NCBI GenBank assembly: GCA_027257055.1 | Contig: JAPVLO010000059.1 | Span: forward strand, 1,364,001-1,428,000 | Source: Cephalopachus bancanus | Taxonomy: Eukaryota > Chordata > Mammalia > Primates > Tarsiidae | Reading direction: 5' to 3' | DNA length: 64,000 nt | In this document: positions 1 through 11,540 of the stretch, piece after piece | How positions within the stretch are numbered: the first letter of the stretch is position 1 | Layout: each line of letters begins with the position of its first letter | Translations under genes and position numbers: made by a program | The notes under the pieces: model-generated | Databases searched by the model: none | The model's input: only the letters and a program-made list of their open reading frames with translations | Told to the model about the DNA's origin: nothing

Positions 1-469
1 GGGTATTGCTAAAATTACAAGGTCGTTGAGAAGCCACCGACATGTTTTAGGCAGATAAGTTACATGATTTCATTGATAATTTTAAAACCTCCCACTATCT
101 ACTGTGTCAGGATTGGATTAGGCTGAAAACTACAAAACATTGCTGAAAGAAATGAAAAACACACAAATAAATGGAAAACCATTCCATGTAGATAGATTGG
201 AAGACTTTAATAGTACTAAGGTGACAATATTAATCAAAGTAATCTCCAGATTCAATTCAATTCCTATAAAAATCCCAATTTGAGGGGTTCATTTTTAGGT
301 TTTTTTGCAAAATAAGAAAAGTGATGCTAAAATTTATGTGGAATTTCAAGGGATCTGGAATAGCCAAAACAATAATGAAAAATAAAGTTGGAAGACTCAC
401 AGTTTCTAATTTCAGCAATCATTGCAAAGCTACACTAGTTAAAACAGTGTGGTGTTTGCATAAGGTCCG

Positions 470-471
<2 letters not shown>

Positions 472-515
<44 letters not shown>
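472..515 (+). repeat. (CA)n microsatellite
   Basis: About 22 uninterrupted CA units. It sits where L1 normally has a short ACA-rich stretch, so it probably expanded inside the L1. Read in frame it gives runs of alternating Thr-His or Val-Cys, which explains chance open frames on both strands here. Confidence 0.97.
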
Positions 516-517
<2 letters not shown>

Positions 518-528
518 CACTTTTATAT

Positions 529-745
529 AGGTTGAATATCCCTAATCTGAAAATCCTAAATGCTCCTAAATCTGAAATTTTTGGGGCACAGACATGACAC
601 TTAAAGGAAATGCTCACTGGAGCATTTTGGACTTTTAGATTAGGGCTACTCAACCAGTAATGATAACGCAAATATTCCACAATCCTAAAATTATCTGAAG
701 CACTTCTGTTTCCAAGCATTTTGGATAAGGGATAAGCCCTAGCAT
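529..745 (+). mobile_element. Tigger-type nonautonomous DNA transposon inserted in L1
   Basis: The left end reads 'aggttgaatatccctaatc' and the right end 'ggataagggataagccct', which are imperfect inverted copies, as expected for the terminal repeats of this pogo/Tigger-like MER family. The body has the repeated 'aaatgctc', 'gcattttgga' and 'caagcattttgga' blocks typical of the family. L1 sequence resumes directly after it, so it is a nested insertion. No transposase is encoded. Confidence 0.7.
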
Positions 746-1558
746 ATATGATCAAATGATTTTCAATGAATAAGTCAAGACCATTAATGAAGAAAATACC
801 ATCTTCAACAAATAGTGCTGGGAAAGCTGGACATCCACATAGAAAGGAATGCAATTGTCCCCTTCCATTACACCATATATAAAAGTTAATATAAGTATTC
901 ATTAGGGAAATGCAAAATAAAAATTACAAGGAGATACCACTTCACATTCATTTGGATGACTATTACAAAACAAAACCCCAAAATAACAGGTGTTGGCAGG
1001 GAAGTGGAGAAATTGGAGCCCTTGTGTATCATTGTTGGGAATGAAAAATGAAAAATGGGTGCAGCTTCTGTGAACAGTATGGTGATTCCTCAAAAAGTTA
1101 AATGTTGAAAAACTATTTGATTCTGCAATGTCACTTCTAGGTATACACCCAAATAAATAGGAAGCAGACACTCAAAAGATTCTTGTATGCCAATATTTAT
1201 AGCAGCATTAATTATAATAGCCAAAATAGTGGAAACGACCCAAATGTCCACCGGCAGATGAATGGATAAACACAATGGGGTATACAGATACAATGAAATA
1301 ATATTCAGCCTTAAAAAAAAGACAGAAACCCTGACACATGCTACAACAAGAATGCACCTTGAAAGTTATGCTGTCAAGCAAAGCAGACACAAAAGGATAA
1401 ATACTATATGGCTCCACTTGTATAAGAGGTACCTAAAAGAGGCAAATTGATAGATTTAAAAAAGAAGTTGGAGAAGTTATTGTTTAATGGGTACAGAGCT
1501 TCAATTTGGGATAATGGCAAAGTTCTGGAAATAAGTAGTTGTGATGTACACTATTGTA

Positions 1559-2071
1559 TTGGGTTGATGAGTAAGCTTGTAGCATTCTCACTTGCCCATA
1601 GAATGCAAATATCACATGATGGTTGACTCGTCACAGTTCATCATATTTGCCAATTCTTGGGTTGACTGATGTGGATTATCATGGATTAAAGCATTTAAAT
1701 GGTCTTCATCAAAGAAGAATCTGGTCAAAGTGGCCTTCTTGGAAATGACAAAACCATCTTCTTGCCATGCTTTCCCCAATGGCATTCTCCCTGAACACAG
1801 CACAAATGTTTTGAGCTGCTTCCACTGCTTTTACTCCTCTGTTCAACTCTAACAGAAAAATATGTCAGAAGTGTTCTTTTTTTTTCCCACTTGGTACTCC
1901 ATCTTCTTTAGCCCACAAGTAGTACTATCTTCGTCAAATCTGCAAATTCCAAGGCGTAGTCACAAGCACAACATTGTCACTCCAATCACAAATGACAAAC
2001 AATAAACAAATTCCAGCACCACAGTGTTGTCATGCCAAAAACAAATGCTACAATCTCAAGCATTAACCTAA
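1559..2071 (-). mobile_element. Mariner element with both ends and TA target duplication
   Basis: The left end 'ttgggttgatgagtaag' and the right end, read in reverse as 'ttaggttaatgcttgag', are inverted repeats of the mariner type (compare the Hsmar end 'ttaggttggtg'). TA dinucleotides flank both sides (1557-1558 and 2072-2073). The L1 3' end is continuous across the insertion. At about 513 bp the element is far shorter than a full mariner (about 1.3 kb), so it is internally deleted, but it keeps part of a transposase frame. Confidence 0.8.
1612..1803 (-). pseudogene. Mariner transposase N-terminal fragment
   Basis: A 63-residue minus-strand frame contains 'LIHDNPHQSTQELANMMNC' followed by 'DESTIM', which fits the second helix-turn-helix region of mariner transposases ('NP.QTT.ELA....VS..TI'). 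This is the DNA-binding part that recognises the terminal repeats. The catalytic DDD domain is absent, so the fragment cannot act as a transposase. It lies inside the mariner at 1559-2071. Family membership is seen in the motif; the exact subfamily is not resolved. Confidence 0.65.
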
Positions 2072-2150
2072 TAAATGTACTTAATATTAAATTGTATGCA
2101 AAAAATGGTTAACATGGTAAATGTTATATATATTTTGCCACGGTGAAAAA

Positions 2151-3674
2151 GAAATCTCTAAGAAAAGATTGGATTGGAAGGGGAAAACAGTGTAAAGGGG
2201 GATATCAGTAAGAAAAAATTTTATGCAGGAGCTAAAGTAGATGACATCTTGGATTAGGATGGGGACAGTTGAAATAAAGAAATAGGTTTTTGTGGGGTTG
2301 TAATTTGTAGGGATGGAATATCATCCATAAGTTTTGTCATTTTGAATCTCTCCCCCAAGCTAAAAAAAAAAAGTCCCTCTTACTGAAAGGCATTTTATTT
2401 TGGGAAGATTCCAGAATTTTCTCTTGATCCAGGAGGTTCTTGTGACATTGTAACTTTATCTCAAGGGCTAAGCCTCACCCATACATTGACACATCATCCT
2501 CTTGGAACACTTAGCATAGAGATTTCTGGGAATCTGGCATGTGTGTTTTTTCTTAAAGAATGTGCAGAGAAGCTTTCTGATTTTTAATGTCAGAAGGAGG
2601 CAAGTCGCCATGTGATTACTTGGATGACAATGGCTCAAGTACTCATAGACATTTGCTCAATGTATGTAAAAGTTCATTTGTTGTCCAGTTACTCTATTTG
2701 ATTTTATTAGAATTAGTCATATGTTTAATTTATATGTTTATCCCTTGGGTACCCCTTAAACCCTAGGTTAACCTATCTGGTGCCAGGAAAGCCAGTTGGT
2801 ATCTGGCGTTAGTATTGAGTCTCTAACTAAATGGCCTTATCTGCAAATTCACCAAACTTCTCAGCAAACATTTATTTTTAAAAGGCAAGTTAGGATATAA
2901 GATATAGATTTTTGTGTAGTGTTTGCATTGCAAACCAGCCCTCTTTGAAACAGGTAAAATTATTTCACATCATTAAAGAATGTCAAAACAGCTTCTCCTT
3001 ACCACATTGTCTCTCTGAACTTTGCATAAAGAAAATTACATTTGAAGGCCCACATACAAAGCTTCCATCAAATGGTCACCATTTCCTAGTAATAGCTTTT
3101 CTCCCTGTGCCAACAGAAGAGTCACAGTGGATATTGTGGAGGTTCATTCTGGAAAGTGTACTGCTTTCAAAGCTTGTTCATTAAAGCACAGAGAAATACT
3201 GTAATGGCTCCTGTGTGCAGATTGGACCCTGCTTTATGGAGCAGAACAGCTGTGTTGGTATTACATGGGCAGCAATGCAATGCTTAGGCTTGTGATTAAC
3301 TGAGCTGAGGTTGATGGGCTGTGTGCATTGCCTCTGGAGGACAGAGAGGCTGAGTCTACCAGGTACCATAACTTGTGCCCAACCTCAGAAAGGGGACCAT
3401 ATGTGTTATAGGGACCTCAGTCCACAGATTTCAGCATAGTCCACTAAATTTCAGCATAAGGAAAAACAATCTCTTTGAGCAGGAGGTGAGAAGATGGGAA
3501 GAGACAGGATTTTTAGAAGAAGATTTTATAGTCATTTTCGTTTTCACTTTTATAATAAAGCAATCTTCCTAACTCATCTTGAATTTATGGGAAAACATTC
3601 ATAACTTTTACTATTGTAAAAATAACAGCTCAAAATAGATGTTAATTAATGTGCCAGGAACTGTGATAATGGTC
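2151..3674. other. Unique intergenic sequence
   Basis: No interspersed repeat, long coding frame or RNA gene is recognisable here. Short open frames (for example 2912-3184 plus) lack any family motif and look accidental. A short A-run occurs at about 2361. Confidence 0.6.
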
Positions 3675-4059
3675 TGATATGGACTGAAATGTGTTCCTCT
3701 AAAATCCGTATGTGGAAGCCCCAACCCCCAATGTGATTGTATTTGGAGATGAAGGCTAAAAGAGGTCACAAGGGTGAAACTCTAATGCAAAGGACTGGTG
3801 TCCTTATAAGAAGAAGAAGAAGAGGCATCATCAGTTTCTCTGTGCACACACAAAGGAAAGATTGTGAGGACCAAGTAAGAAGGCACTTTAGCTGTCTACA
3901 AGCCAGGAAGACAGGCTTCCTCAGACAATAACCCTATTGGCACCTTGATCCTGGACTTCTTTTGTAATCTGGAAATTTGAGAAAATAAAATTCTGTTTCT
4001 TAAGCCCACATGTGGTATTTTGTGATATTTTGTTATGGCAGCCCAAGCAGACAAATACA
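3675..4059 (+). mobile_element. MLT1-type LTR (ERVL-MaLR)
   Basis: The element runs from 'tgatatggactgaaatgtgt' to 'cagcccaagcagac', with the internal blocks typical of MLT1 LTRs: 'ccccaatgtgat', 'gtccttataagaag', 'caagccaggaag', 'caccttgatc', and the polyadenylation region 'gagaaaataaaattctg'. It is a solitary LTR; no internal retroviral sequence adjoins it. A short GAA run at about 3810-3826 lies in the 'ttataagaag' region. Confidence 0.85.
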
Positions 4060-4085
4060 GGGTCCTATAAAACTTATCCCATCTA

Positions 4086-4414
4086 GCTGGGCACAGTGGC
4101 TCACACCTGTAATCCCAGCACTTTGAGAGACTGAGGTGGGAGAATTGCTTGAGTCCAGGAGTTCAAGACCAGCTGGGGCAACATAGCAAGACCTCGTCTC
4201 TACAAAAAACTTAAAAATTAGCTGGGCATGTTGATGCATACCTGTAGTCCCAGATACTTAGGAGGCTGAGGCAGGAGGATTACTTGAGCCCAGGAGGTCA
4301 AGGCTGTGGTGAGCCGTGATTATGCCATTGTACTCCAGCCTGGGTGAGAGAGTGAGACCTTGACTCAAAAACAAAAAAGCAAAAACAAAACAAAACAACA
4401 GCAGCAACAAAGTC
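4086..4414 (+). mobile_element. Alu SINE, AluJ-like, full length
   Basis: Dimeric Alu with two arms separated by an A-rich linker, RNA polymerase III box motifs, and a long A/C-rich tail ('caaaaacaaaacaaaacaac'). The target duplication 'tcc(c/t)atcta' is at 4077-4085 and 4415-4423. Sequence state is J-like ('aggtcaaggctgtggtgagccgtgat'). Confidence 0.93.
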
Positions 4415-4423
4415 TCCTATCTA

Positions 4424-5644
4424 ACCACAGCAAACTTACAACGCAGGTGCTCTTATCCCTATTTAAAGATCTTTCCCAGATAGAAAATTTGGCTACATAT
4501 TATGAGTAATTGACTCAATATATTTTGAGGGAAAAATATAATTCACTGTGAAAAAAAAAGATACAGAAAGATAAACTGGCACTATTGAATTTTTTTAGAT
4601 AGGAAAGTTGCTATTGATATATTTCTCAAAATAAGAAGGAAGCATCTATGTCAACAATGTATTTCAGGGGTAATTATATCCACTTAACCCCAGAATTGAG
4701 TTGTGGCATACAGATGTCCTTTGGTTATTTTTTAAGTATTTTTACTTCTGGGGTATGATACTAGGGGACCTAAATCCTTGGAAAGAAACCATTTCTCAGA
4801 AGACATTGTTCTAATTCTTCCATTTGAAGAGGGCTGGACATCCCCTGAGAGGAAGGTAAAAGAGCCTATTCTATGCCTTTCTTCTCAGTTCTGGAGGAAA
4901 TTTTTCTCAAGTTAGAAGTGTATGTTCATGCCTTTGTTTTCCTTTGAAATACTGTCACTAAAGGAAATAAATTATTCTTATCTCCTTAGATATTGGTAAA
5001 AGATGAGAGAGCTACACGTCACATTAAAAAGAATTCTCAGTATCGAAGACCAAATTCACTGGGGCCTTTCTGTTTCCCAGAACATGACCCTATATTGTCA
5101 CATCTTAGGTGACCACTAAGAGATATTAAATGAAAAAAGGGACTCTTACAGCAATTTGTGGTCCTGGGTAAACCGAACCTCAGAAAACCTGATATTATTA
5201 CCATAGTAACTGAGCAAACACAGAACACCGTTTAGAAGTTAATTCTATTAACTGGTCACAGGGCTGCCTTGACCTTCCCTCAATGTGCCCCTTCCAGTTT
5301 CAGCCACTCCCTTCCACTCAAAACACTCTCTACCATGTTGCTTCAATTTTTATTTTTGTCTTCTTGTAGTTCAGATCTCAGTTTAAGCACGGCTTCCTTA
5401 AGAGCATCAGTTGGCTATATATGTTTCATAATAAAGAATATTGTATATCTTTTTTTAAAAAGTTAACTCTATTATATTTAGGTGTTTTTTGTTGTTGTTG
5501 TTGTTTTGTTTTTTTAGTAGCATTCACCTGCAGAGAGAGGCTATGACAAGGACTCCTGAAGCATGAATGTTAGATGTAAACTATCTGAGACAGCATATTT
5601 ATATATCAAATAAAACAACAGGATCCACTTTACAGATTCATACT
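4424..5644. other. Mostly unique sequence with a weak L2-like stretch
   Basis: Mostly unique AT-rich DNA. The stretch at about 5265-5420 (around 'tgaccttccctcaatgtgcc') resembles the start of the L2 3' region, but the match is weak. A (GTT)n run lies at about 5488-5505. Confidence 0.5.
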
Positions 5645-5658
5645 CCAACATGAGTTTT

Positions 5659-5944
5659 GTTTGTTTGTTGTTTTGTTTTGTTTGAGACAAGGTCTCACTC
5701 TGTCATCCAGGCTGTAATGCAGTGGCACAATCATGACTCATTGCAGCTTTGATTCACCTCAGCCTCCTGGGTATCTGGAACTACAGACACATGCCACAAT
5801 GCCCAGCTGATTTTTAATTTTTTTTTGTAGAGACAAGGTCTCACTATGTTGCCCAGGCTGGTCTCAAACTCCTGGGATGAAGCAATTCTCTCATCTTGGC
5901 TTCCCAAAGTGTTGGGATTACAGGCATGAATTACCATGCCTGGC
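5659..5944 (-). mobile_element. Alu SINE, AluJ-like, minus strand
   Basis: Full dimer in reverse orientation with a GTTT-rich tail on the left. A perfect 14-bp target duplication 'ccaacatgagtttt' flanks it at 5645-5658 and 5945-5958, so both insertion boundaries are exact. The old-style sequence is J-like. Confidence 0.95.
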
Positions 5945-6079
5945 CCAACATGAGTTTTCAGAGGTTTATTCCTTAAAGTGAGATAAATCTCTCTCCTCAT
6001 TTATTCTTCCAATCAAAGCTCTCTTAATCCTTTCTGCCTTCCAAGCAATACTTGAGTTTTATAATGCTAGAACTGAAAG

Positions 6080-6225
6080 GGAGCTGAGAGGAGGTGGAAT
6101 CCAACTCACTCATTTTACAAATGAGTAAAATCTGATTAACTGATTCGTCCAAGGTCACATACCTGTTAATGGCAGGCTCAGGACTGAAACCCAGATGTTC
6201 TGATTCCCAGGAAATCTGAACTTTG
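6080..6225 (-). mobile_element. MIR SINE fragment
   Basis: Reverse-strand MIR core: 'cattttacaaatgagtaaaa', 'ccaaggtcacat', 'ggcaggctcaggactgaaaccca'. These correspond to the conserved MIR core and the region next to it. Confidence 0.75.
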
Positions 6226-9194
6226 TTTCCAGGCTTATAAAGGTAATTGCTTCCATCATTTGAAATCGAGATATGTCTAATACTGCTGGGTTCCGTCTCA
6301 TTCCAAGATGGATGTGTAATTGTCTAAGGCATCATCTGTTATTCTGCCACAGATTCAACACAGTACTCAGTGGGAAACCAGTTCTAATTTAAGTCAGAGC
6401 AAGCGATGTGTTTTCTTTCTATTGCAGGGCATGACAAGCTTCAGAAATAATGAGCTCTACTCACCGGACTTCTCTTTGGCTTGGGTATTGTACTCTAGAA
6501 TCATTCTTACTAACATTCTCTAAGGAGCTGAAGGGTTGCATGAGTTTTCAGAGCTATGTTTTATTATAAGGATCATTCATTCAAGTTATGCATAAGCACA
6601 TACCAATAGAAAGAGGAATTTGCAGTATTGTGTGCGCATGGTTAACTGAATGTGGAATGGTGAACTGAGGTTTGAGATCATATTAAAGTGCAAGTCTCAT
6701 TTTTATGTAAACCCTCTCTGGCCTGAGGCACTTTTCTCATTACAACCCTCCCTGCTGCAAGTTCTTGCCATAAAGGGAGTTTTTGCCCATTGAAAAATAT
6801 CAAAAGGTAGATAGTTTATTAATGTCAAGTATTTGAGCAGCCAGTTGAAATGAATAGGGTGGAGGCAAATTCTTCCATCTGTAGAAAGAGGCACAGCTCT
6901 TTGTGCTGTACAAGCCTCATGCTGCCGCACAAATGCCACTACTCCATTCTGAACACTTTCCTTCACCCATCTGCTGTGTGACATAAATAATGGTTCTTGA
7001 CCCTTTCGAGTTACAGACTCCACGCATCATCTGATGAAAGCCATGAACCTGTTCATCCTTACCCTGACACACATGCCTACACTTACCCAACTTCGCTCAT
7101 GATTTCAGGGACTTTAGTGATCTTCTGGAGTCCATTGAGGGGCTCTAAGTTAAGAAACCCTTGTTAATGTGCTGACTTTTTTCACCCCTATAATCCAGAA
7201 CTTGTAAGCTTCGGAGAAGTCATCTTTGATTTCTTACTTGAGATTTAAACCATAACTGGCCAATATCTGACTAAAGTTCACAACTAATGAAACAAATTTC
7301 TTATCAAACGTTCTTTTAATACATACTACTGTATCATATCAGACAAACTGGAAGTACCTAAGATATCCTCATCAAAAAACATACAGTTTAGTTAGGGATG
7401 AAGATAGACTAACATAATGGTAGGTTGCACAAAATGGTAAACCCCACCTTGCAGGTTCAGAAACCAAAGCAATCTCCTTGGGTCAGAGCAATCAAGAAAG
7501 TCTTTTCAAGGATGGTAGGAAATAATCTATCACTTGAAACACAAATAAGTTTTAGGTATGTGGAAGGAAGATGGAGAAGTAGGGGAAGGATATTTTGAGC
7601 AAGGGAGCAATGTCTGAGTAAAACTTTTGGGGAGAGTGTCAAATCAAATGAGCAAGAGTGTGGACAGCCATGAGGACATGCAGTAGATTTGTCTTATTCT
7701 TAAATATCACCTGATGTAAACGTTCAAAACTGGTGGTAATTTAGGCCTAATTCTGATGAGGCATGATTGCATGACCAATCACACTAAATTGGCCACAGTT
7801 TGGAGTTACATAAACGTATATCATTTATTGAATGATGTTTTGTATTCTCAGCTGAAAGATATGTTCATTTTAAACCTTTTCTCTGTAATTCGTTTCAATT
7901 CAATGTTATTTTCTGGGTATCAGCAACTCTTAATAGAAGACCAAAAATGTCTTCAACTTCTGTTCAGTCTATCTTTTCTGGTTTTTATGCTTCTTTTCCT
8001 CTGATTAATAAAAACAAAAGTTAGACTTTTTGTGTATTTGAATACCAAAGCATTTGCATACCTGCATACACTTGTATATGTGTAAAAACATTTATCTGTA
8101 AATAGGACAGGAGTCTGAAGGCTTTATTCTAAAGTGTTGGCAGTAGTTACCTCTGAGGGCAAGTAATGGAAGATGGCGATGGTAAGAAGGGAAATTTACT
8201 TTTACTCTACATACTGTGTATTGTTTGAACTCTGTATAATAAGCATATATTGCCTTTGTAATTAAAGCAAAAGAGAAAAAAAGAAAAGAAATTAAATTTG
8301 ACATACCTCCAAGTAATATGAAATCCTTTCATCCTTTTGAAGGTATGAAGAACAACAATTGTGCCTCAAGGGAAATTTATTTTATCAGAACCTGTACTTT
8401 TAAAAAAAATTATGTAATGAAGCAGCTTGCCCTGAATTTCCAGTAGGCTTGCTTTGTTTAAATATGCAGATCTCTGCTAATAATTTATGGCAACTGGAAG
8501 TCGTGTTTGTTAGACAGGCATCTAATCTACACGTGACATGCACACATGCTAGTTGATTTTGGGTCCTCTCATTCTCTGTACAGTTTGGCCTTTGGTGGTT
8601 GATGTGCTTGCTTTTCCATAATCTCTCTTCTCCATCCTGTGTCCAGGACTGTGTTTCCTACACTGTGCCCTAGAGCCACAGGATGAGCTAAGGAGTTATC
8701 ACTGTTTTGAACCTGGCAGAGCCCCAGCCTTCCTTGGGGTTCTAATTACTCTAACATCATATCCCAGAATTTGATGCAAATTCTTCGTGTGATATGAGCT
8801 TACTAGCTATATAGAAACTGCCACTCAGTATGCAGGCTGTGTGGCTTACCTGTATAACAAAAAGCTGACTAATAATTCAAGTATTATGATCACAATCATT
8901 TTTTGAAATAAAACTTTTTTGTGATTATGCTACAACATCATGGTACAAAACAACAAATAAAATGACATGTCCAGTCTGATGACTACTTTGTGCAATCACA
9001 CATTTAATGAGAAAAAAATGGCGGCGAGAGTACACAGAAACACTTCAAGATGCTATATGAGGAAGGTGGGTATGTGGATGGTTTTTATTTTATCAATATT
9101 AAATTGCTTCACAAAGTTAAAAAAAAAAGTAAGGAAAGACCAGCCATATGCATTTTGGGGTAACTGTGATAACTGGTACTAATAATGTAGAGAT
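6226..9194. other. Unique intergenic sequence
   Basis: About 3 kb without a recognisable gene. The 8100-8290 part ('ggcagtagttacctctgaggg' onward, ending in an A/G-rich run) resembles the tail of an old interspersed repeat whose family I cannot name. The rest appears single copy. Confidence 0.5.
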
Positions 9195-9435
9195 AATGTA
9201 TGGAGTGATCAAGGGCATGGCCTCTGAAAGTTCGAACCCTGACTCTTTCACTTAGGAGCTGCATGCATAACCCCGGGCAATTTATTTAACCTCTCTGTAC
9301 TTGGGTTTCCTTATCTGTAAAATGAAGTTAGTAAAAGTGACTACTTTATGGGATTAAGAGGTTTAAAAAAAACCCTCATATTTATACAGCATTTAGAATG
9401 GTACCTGGTACCCGTAAGGTGTGATAAAAAAATTA
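9195..9435 (+). mobile_element. MIR SINE, near full length
   Basis: Plus-strand MIR: 'gggcatggcctctgaaagttcgaaccctgac' region, 'gggcaatttatttaacctctctgtac', 'ttatctgtaaaatgaag', and the 3' part 'tttagaatggtacctggtac'. All core landmarks are in order. Confidence 0.85.
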
Positions 9436-9529
9436 AAAATTAATGAATATATGAAGCATATATTGAGTTTTTCATGCTTGTCAGACCAGAGCTGAATGAG
9501 TAACAAGGTTCTAGTTTATCCCTTGGGCT

Positions 9530-9690
9530 CCTGTAAAAGGTTTCATGATTGTTTCCATTTCATGGATGAGAACCATGACACTCAGAAAGCTTGAGCAACA
9601 TGTCCAGGATGGTACCAGAAGCAGGATTTAAATACAGGCAGTTAGAACCCAGAGCTCATGCTCCCAACAGTTATCATCTACTGGAGACAG
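9530..9690 (-). mobile_element. MIR SINE fragment
   Basis: Reverse-strand MIR: 'tttcatggatgagaaccatg', 'cagaagcaggatttaaatac', 'aacccagagctcatgctc'. Diverged but in the expected order. Confidence 0.65.
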
Positions 9691-9757
9691 GAAGGAAGGA
9701 GTTAAGGAAATTTGATCCAAGCCAAGCATCTAACCCATGGTTTAAAATATTGTAGGT

Positions 9758-9967
9758 GGCCATTGCCTTACTAGACTCTGGTGTGGCTGTGTGTTTTTTG
9801 AGCTATGGCTGTTGCCATGTTTCCTGGCTTTGGCCCCCTTCCCTGCCTCGGGGAGGTGAATCTCCTCTTTCTTTCTTAATCTCTTTCACTCTAATTTACT
9901 TTTAAATGAACTATGTTTTCTAATCTAAAAAATAATAATAAAATAAAATAAAATAGAATAAAATAAA
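9758..9967 (+). mobile_element. Candidate A-tailed retroposon of unknown family
   Basis: A body of about 170 bp (9758 to about 9930) ends in a long A-rich tail (AAAAT units, 9931-9967). It is bracketed by 'attgtaggt' (9749-9757) and 'atcgtaggt' (9968-9976), a likely target duplication. The pyrimidine-rich region before the tail resembles an LTR or mRNA 3' end but has no AATAAA in the body. I do not recognise the body. It could be a 5'-truncated retrocopy or an LTR-derived element. Confidence 0.45.
9931..9967 (+). repeat. (AAAAT)n tail
   Basis: Runs of AATAATAAAATAAAATAAAA with one G interruption. It reads as the decayed poly(A) tail of the preceding retroposon candidate. Confidence 0.8.
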
Positions 9968-9976
9968 ATCGTAGGT

Positions 9977-10145
9977 ATAATGGGCAAAGGTTTTCCATTT
10001 GAGGGTGTTGGAAAAGTCCCTAGAACTAGAAAGTAGGGATGGTTGCACAATATTGTGAATGTACTTAAGGCCACTGAATTGCAAATTTTAAAATGGCTGA
10101 AATGGTAAATATTACATGTATATTAGCCATGGCAGTAAAAAAATA
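9977..10145 (+). mobile_element. LINE-1 3' end, strongly 5'-truncated
   Basis: 'ggatggttgcacaatattgtgaatg', 'cttaaggccactgaattgc', 'aaaatggctgaaatggtaaat' and a final A-run are the terminal L1 3' UTR of L1M-type elements. The following 'attgtaggt' at 10146-10154 matches 9749-9757 exactly and is the probable target duplication. Confidence 0.85.
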
Positions 10146-10154
10146 ATTGTAGGT

Positions 10155-11540
10155 TCAAGGACAAGTAGTCTCCACCTACAGAATGATGCTAGATGACTTA
10201 ACTGTGGTAACCAATCACTTCAACCAGGATGTACTAGAATAACAGCCCATCCTCTCCTTAAGGTTGAGCTTTTTTTCTGAAACAGGGATTCTTCTAGACT
10301 TATTAAAAAAGCATTTGATCCAGATTCTGGGTATGATGAAATCTCCCTGTGGCAAACATGGAACAACTGTCCCTCCAATAAGTTGAGGCGTAATTGTATT
10401 TTCTTCTCTGATAATAAAGTCCTTGCATATATTTTAAACACTGAAGTGAGAAAGCAGAAAACCAGAGTCCAGGAGGGATTTTGTTTTCAGTGAATGATAA
10501 TTTTAAAAGATTAAGGTAATGTGAAGAGAAATGAAATTAAGGGAAAATATTAAGAAATATAAATTAGATATAATTTGTTTTTAATTTTTGTGTTTATTGA
10601 AATTATTGAGGAATCCATTGACTAGTTGCTAGAAAAAATAATCGTGTGTTTGAAATTCTTTATTGTTGCTTAGTACTAAAGCTTTGGAAAAACTTGACTC
10701 TTTAGTGAAGAGGAGCTAACAATTGATAGTATGCTGTGGTCATTATCAACAGAACAAAATTATTGATCACTTAATTAATTGGTAGTAATAAGAATACTAT
10801 TAAGGGCAGTGTTGGCTAGAGTTTCACTCCTTAAAGCTAATTTATTTTGTTGTGTTTTGTTTGACAGCATTTAACTCAAAAACACAAATAATGAACTAAG
10901 TAATAAAATTTACATCTACAGTATGAATCACATCATTTAAAGAGAGATGTATGTTCTTTGTTTTCTTATTTGGGCCATGAAGATGAGGGTGAAAGTGTCT
11001 GTTTTATTTAAAGAACTGATGTCATCCACAAATACCTTGAGACATTTAAAAGCATTTCTATTTTGTGATAAACCAATGCAAATGCAGTGTGCAAAAACAG
11101 ATTCTGATCTAAAATCTAAAATGTGTGATACTTTTGCTGACAAAATAAAAATATGAAGACAATGAAACAGACTGTCATTGCTACAAATGCCTGGTCACGG
11201 CACCTCAGACTTCAGCTAACACCCCAGGAAATTCAGTAGCAGGTTCTCATCATTACCCTCCAAACTGTATTTTATTACTTAATAACTTACTAGAGGAAAC
11301 TAGTGGGATGATGCTATCAGCTACTCAGTTCTCTTGTTTCAAGGAACTATATTTGGTACCCGGGGAACATGATATTGCTTTTGTTGAATTTTAAAAGGGT
11401 GGGTTGTCTTGAGATACCAGGTGGGCTGGTTAGAGCTTCCCCAGGATTTAAGGTCACACTACCACATACCATGAAGATTAACAAGCCAAGAAATATAGTG
11501 TGGATATTCTCTTTTTAAAGGTTTGATATTTATAGTGTTT
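10155..11540. other. Unique AT-rich intergenic sequence
   Basis: No repeat family or coding gene recognised. Open frames at 10937-11156 on both strands overlap one another and show no family motif. Part of the right side may belong to the retrocopy that ends at 11755. Confidence 0.5.

Larger units (their letters stand above)
128..2150 (+). mobile_element. Old LINE-1 (L1M-type) 3' part, broken by three later features
   Basis: The sequence reads as the C-terminal part of L1 ORF2 followed by the L1 3' end, on the plus strand. Characteristic blocks are the segment around 128-300 (crossing to a CA-expanded stretch), 'gtgctgggaaagctgg' near 813, the 'aatgtccaccggcagatgaatggataaa' type block near 1241-1268, and the terminal block at 2075-2140. 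About 200-250 bases typical of L1 are missing near 895, so there is an internal deletion. The element is interrupted by a CA microsatellite (472-515), a Tigger-type insert (about 529-745) and a mariner (1559-2071). All reading frames are broken, so it is dead. The subfamily is inferred only as old L1M from its divergence. Confidence 0.85.

Noticed and set aside
321..902. Open frames of 69 and 155 residues on opposite strands
   Set aside because: Both cross the CA microsatellite and L1/Tigger sequence; the repeats account for them.
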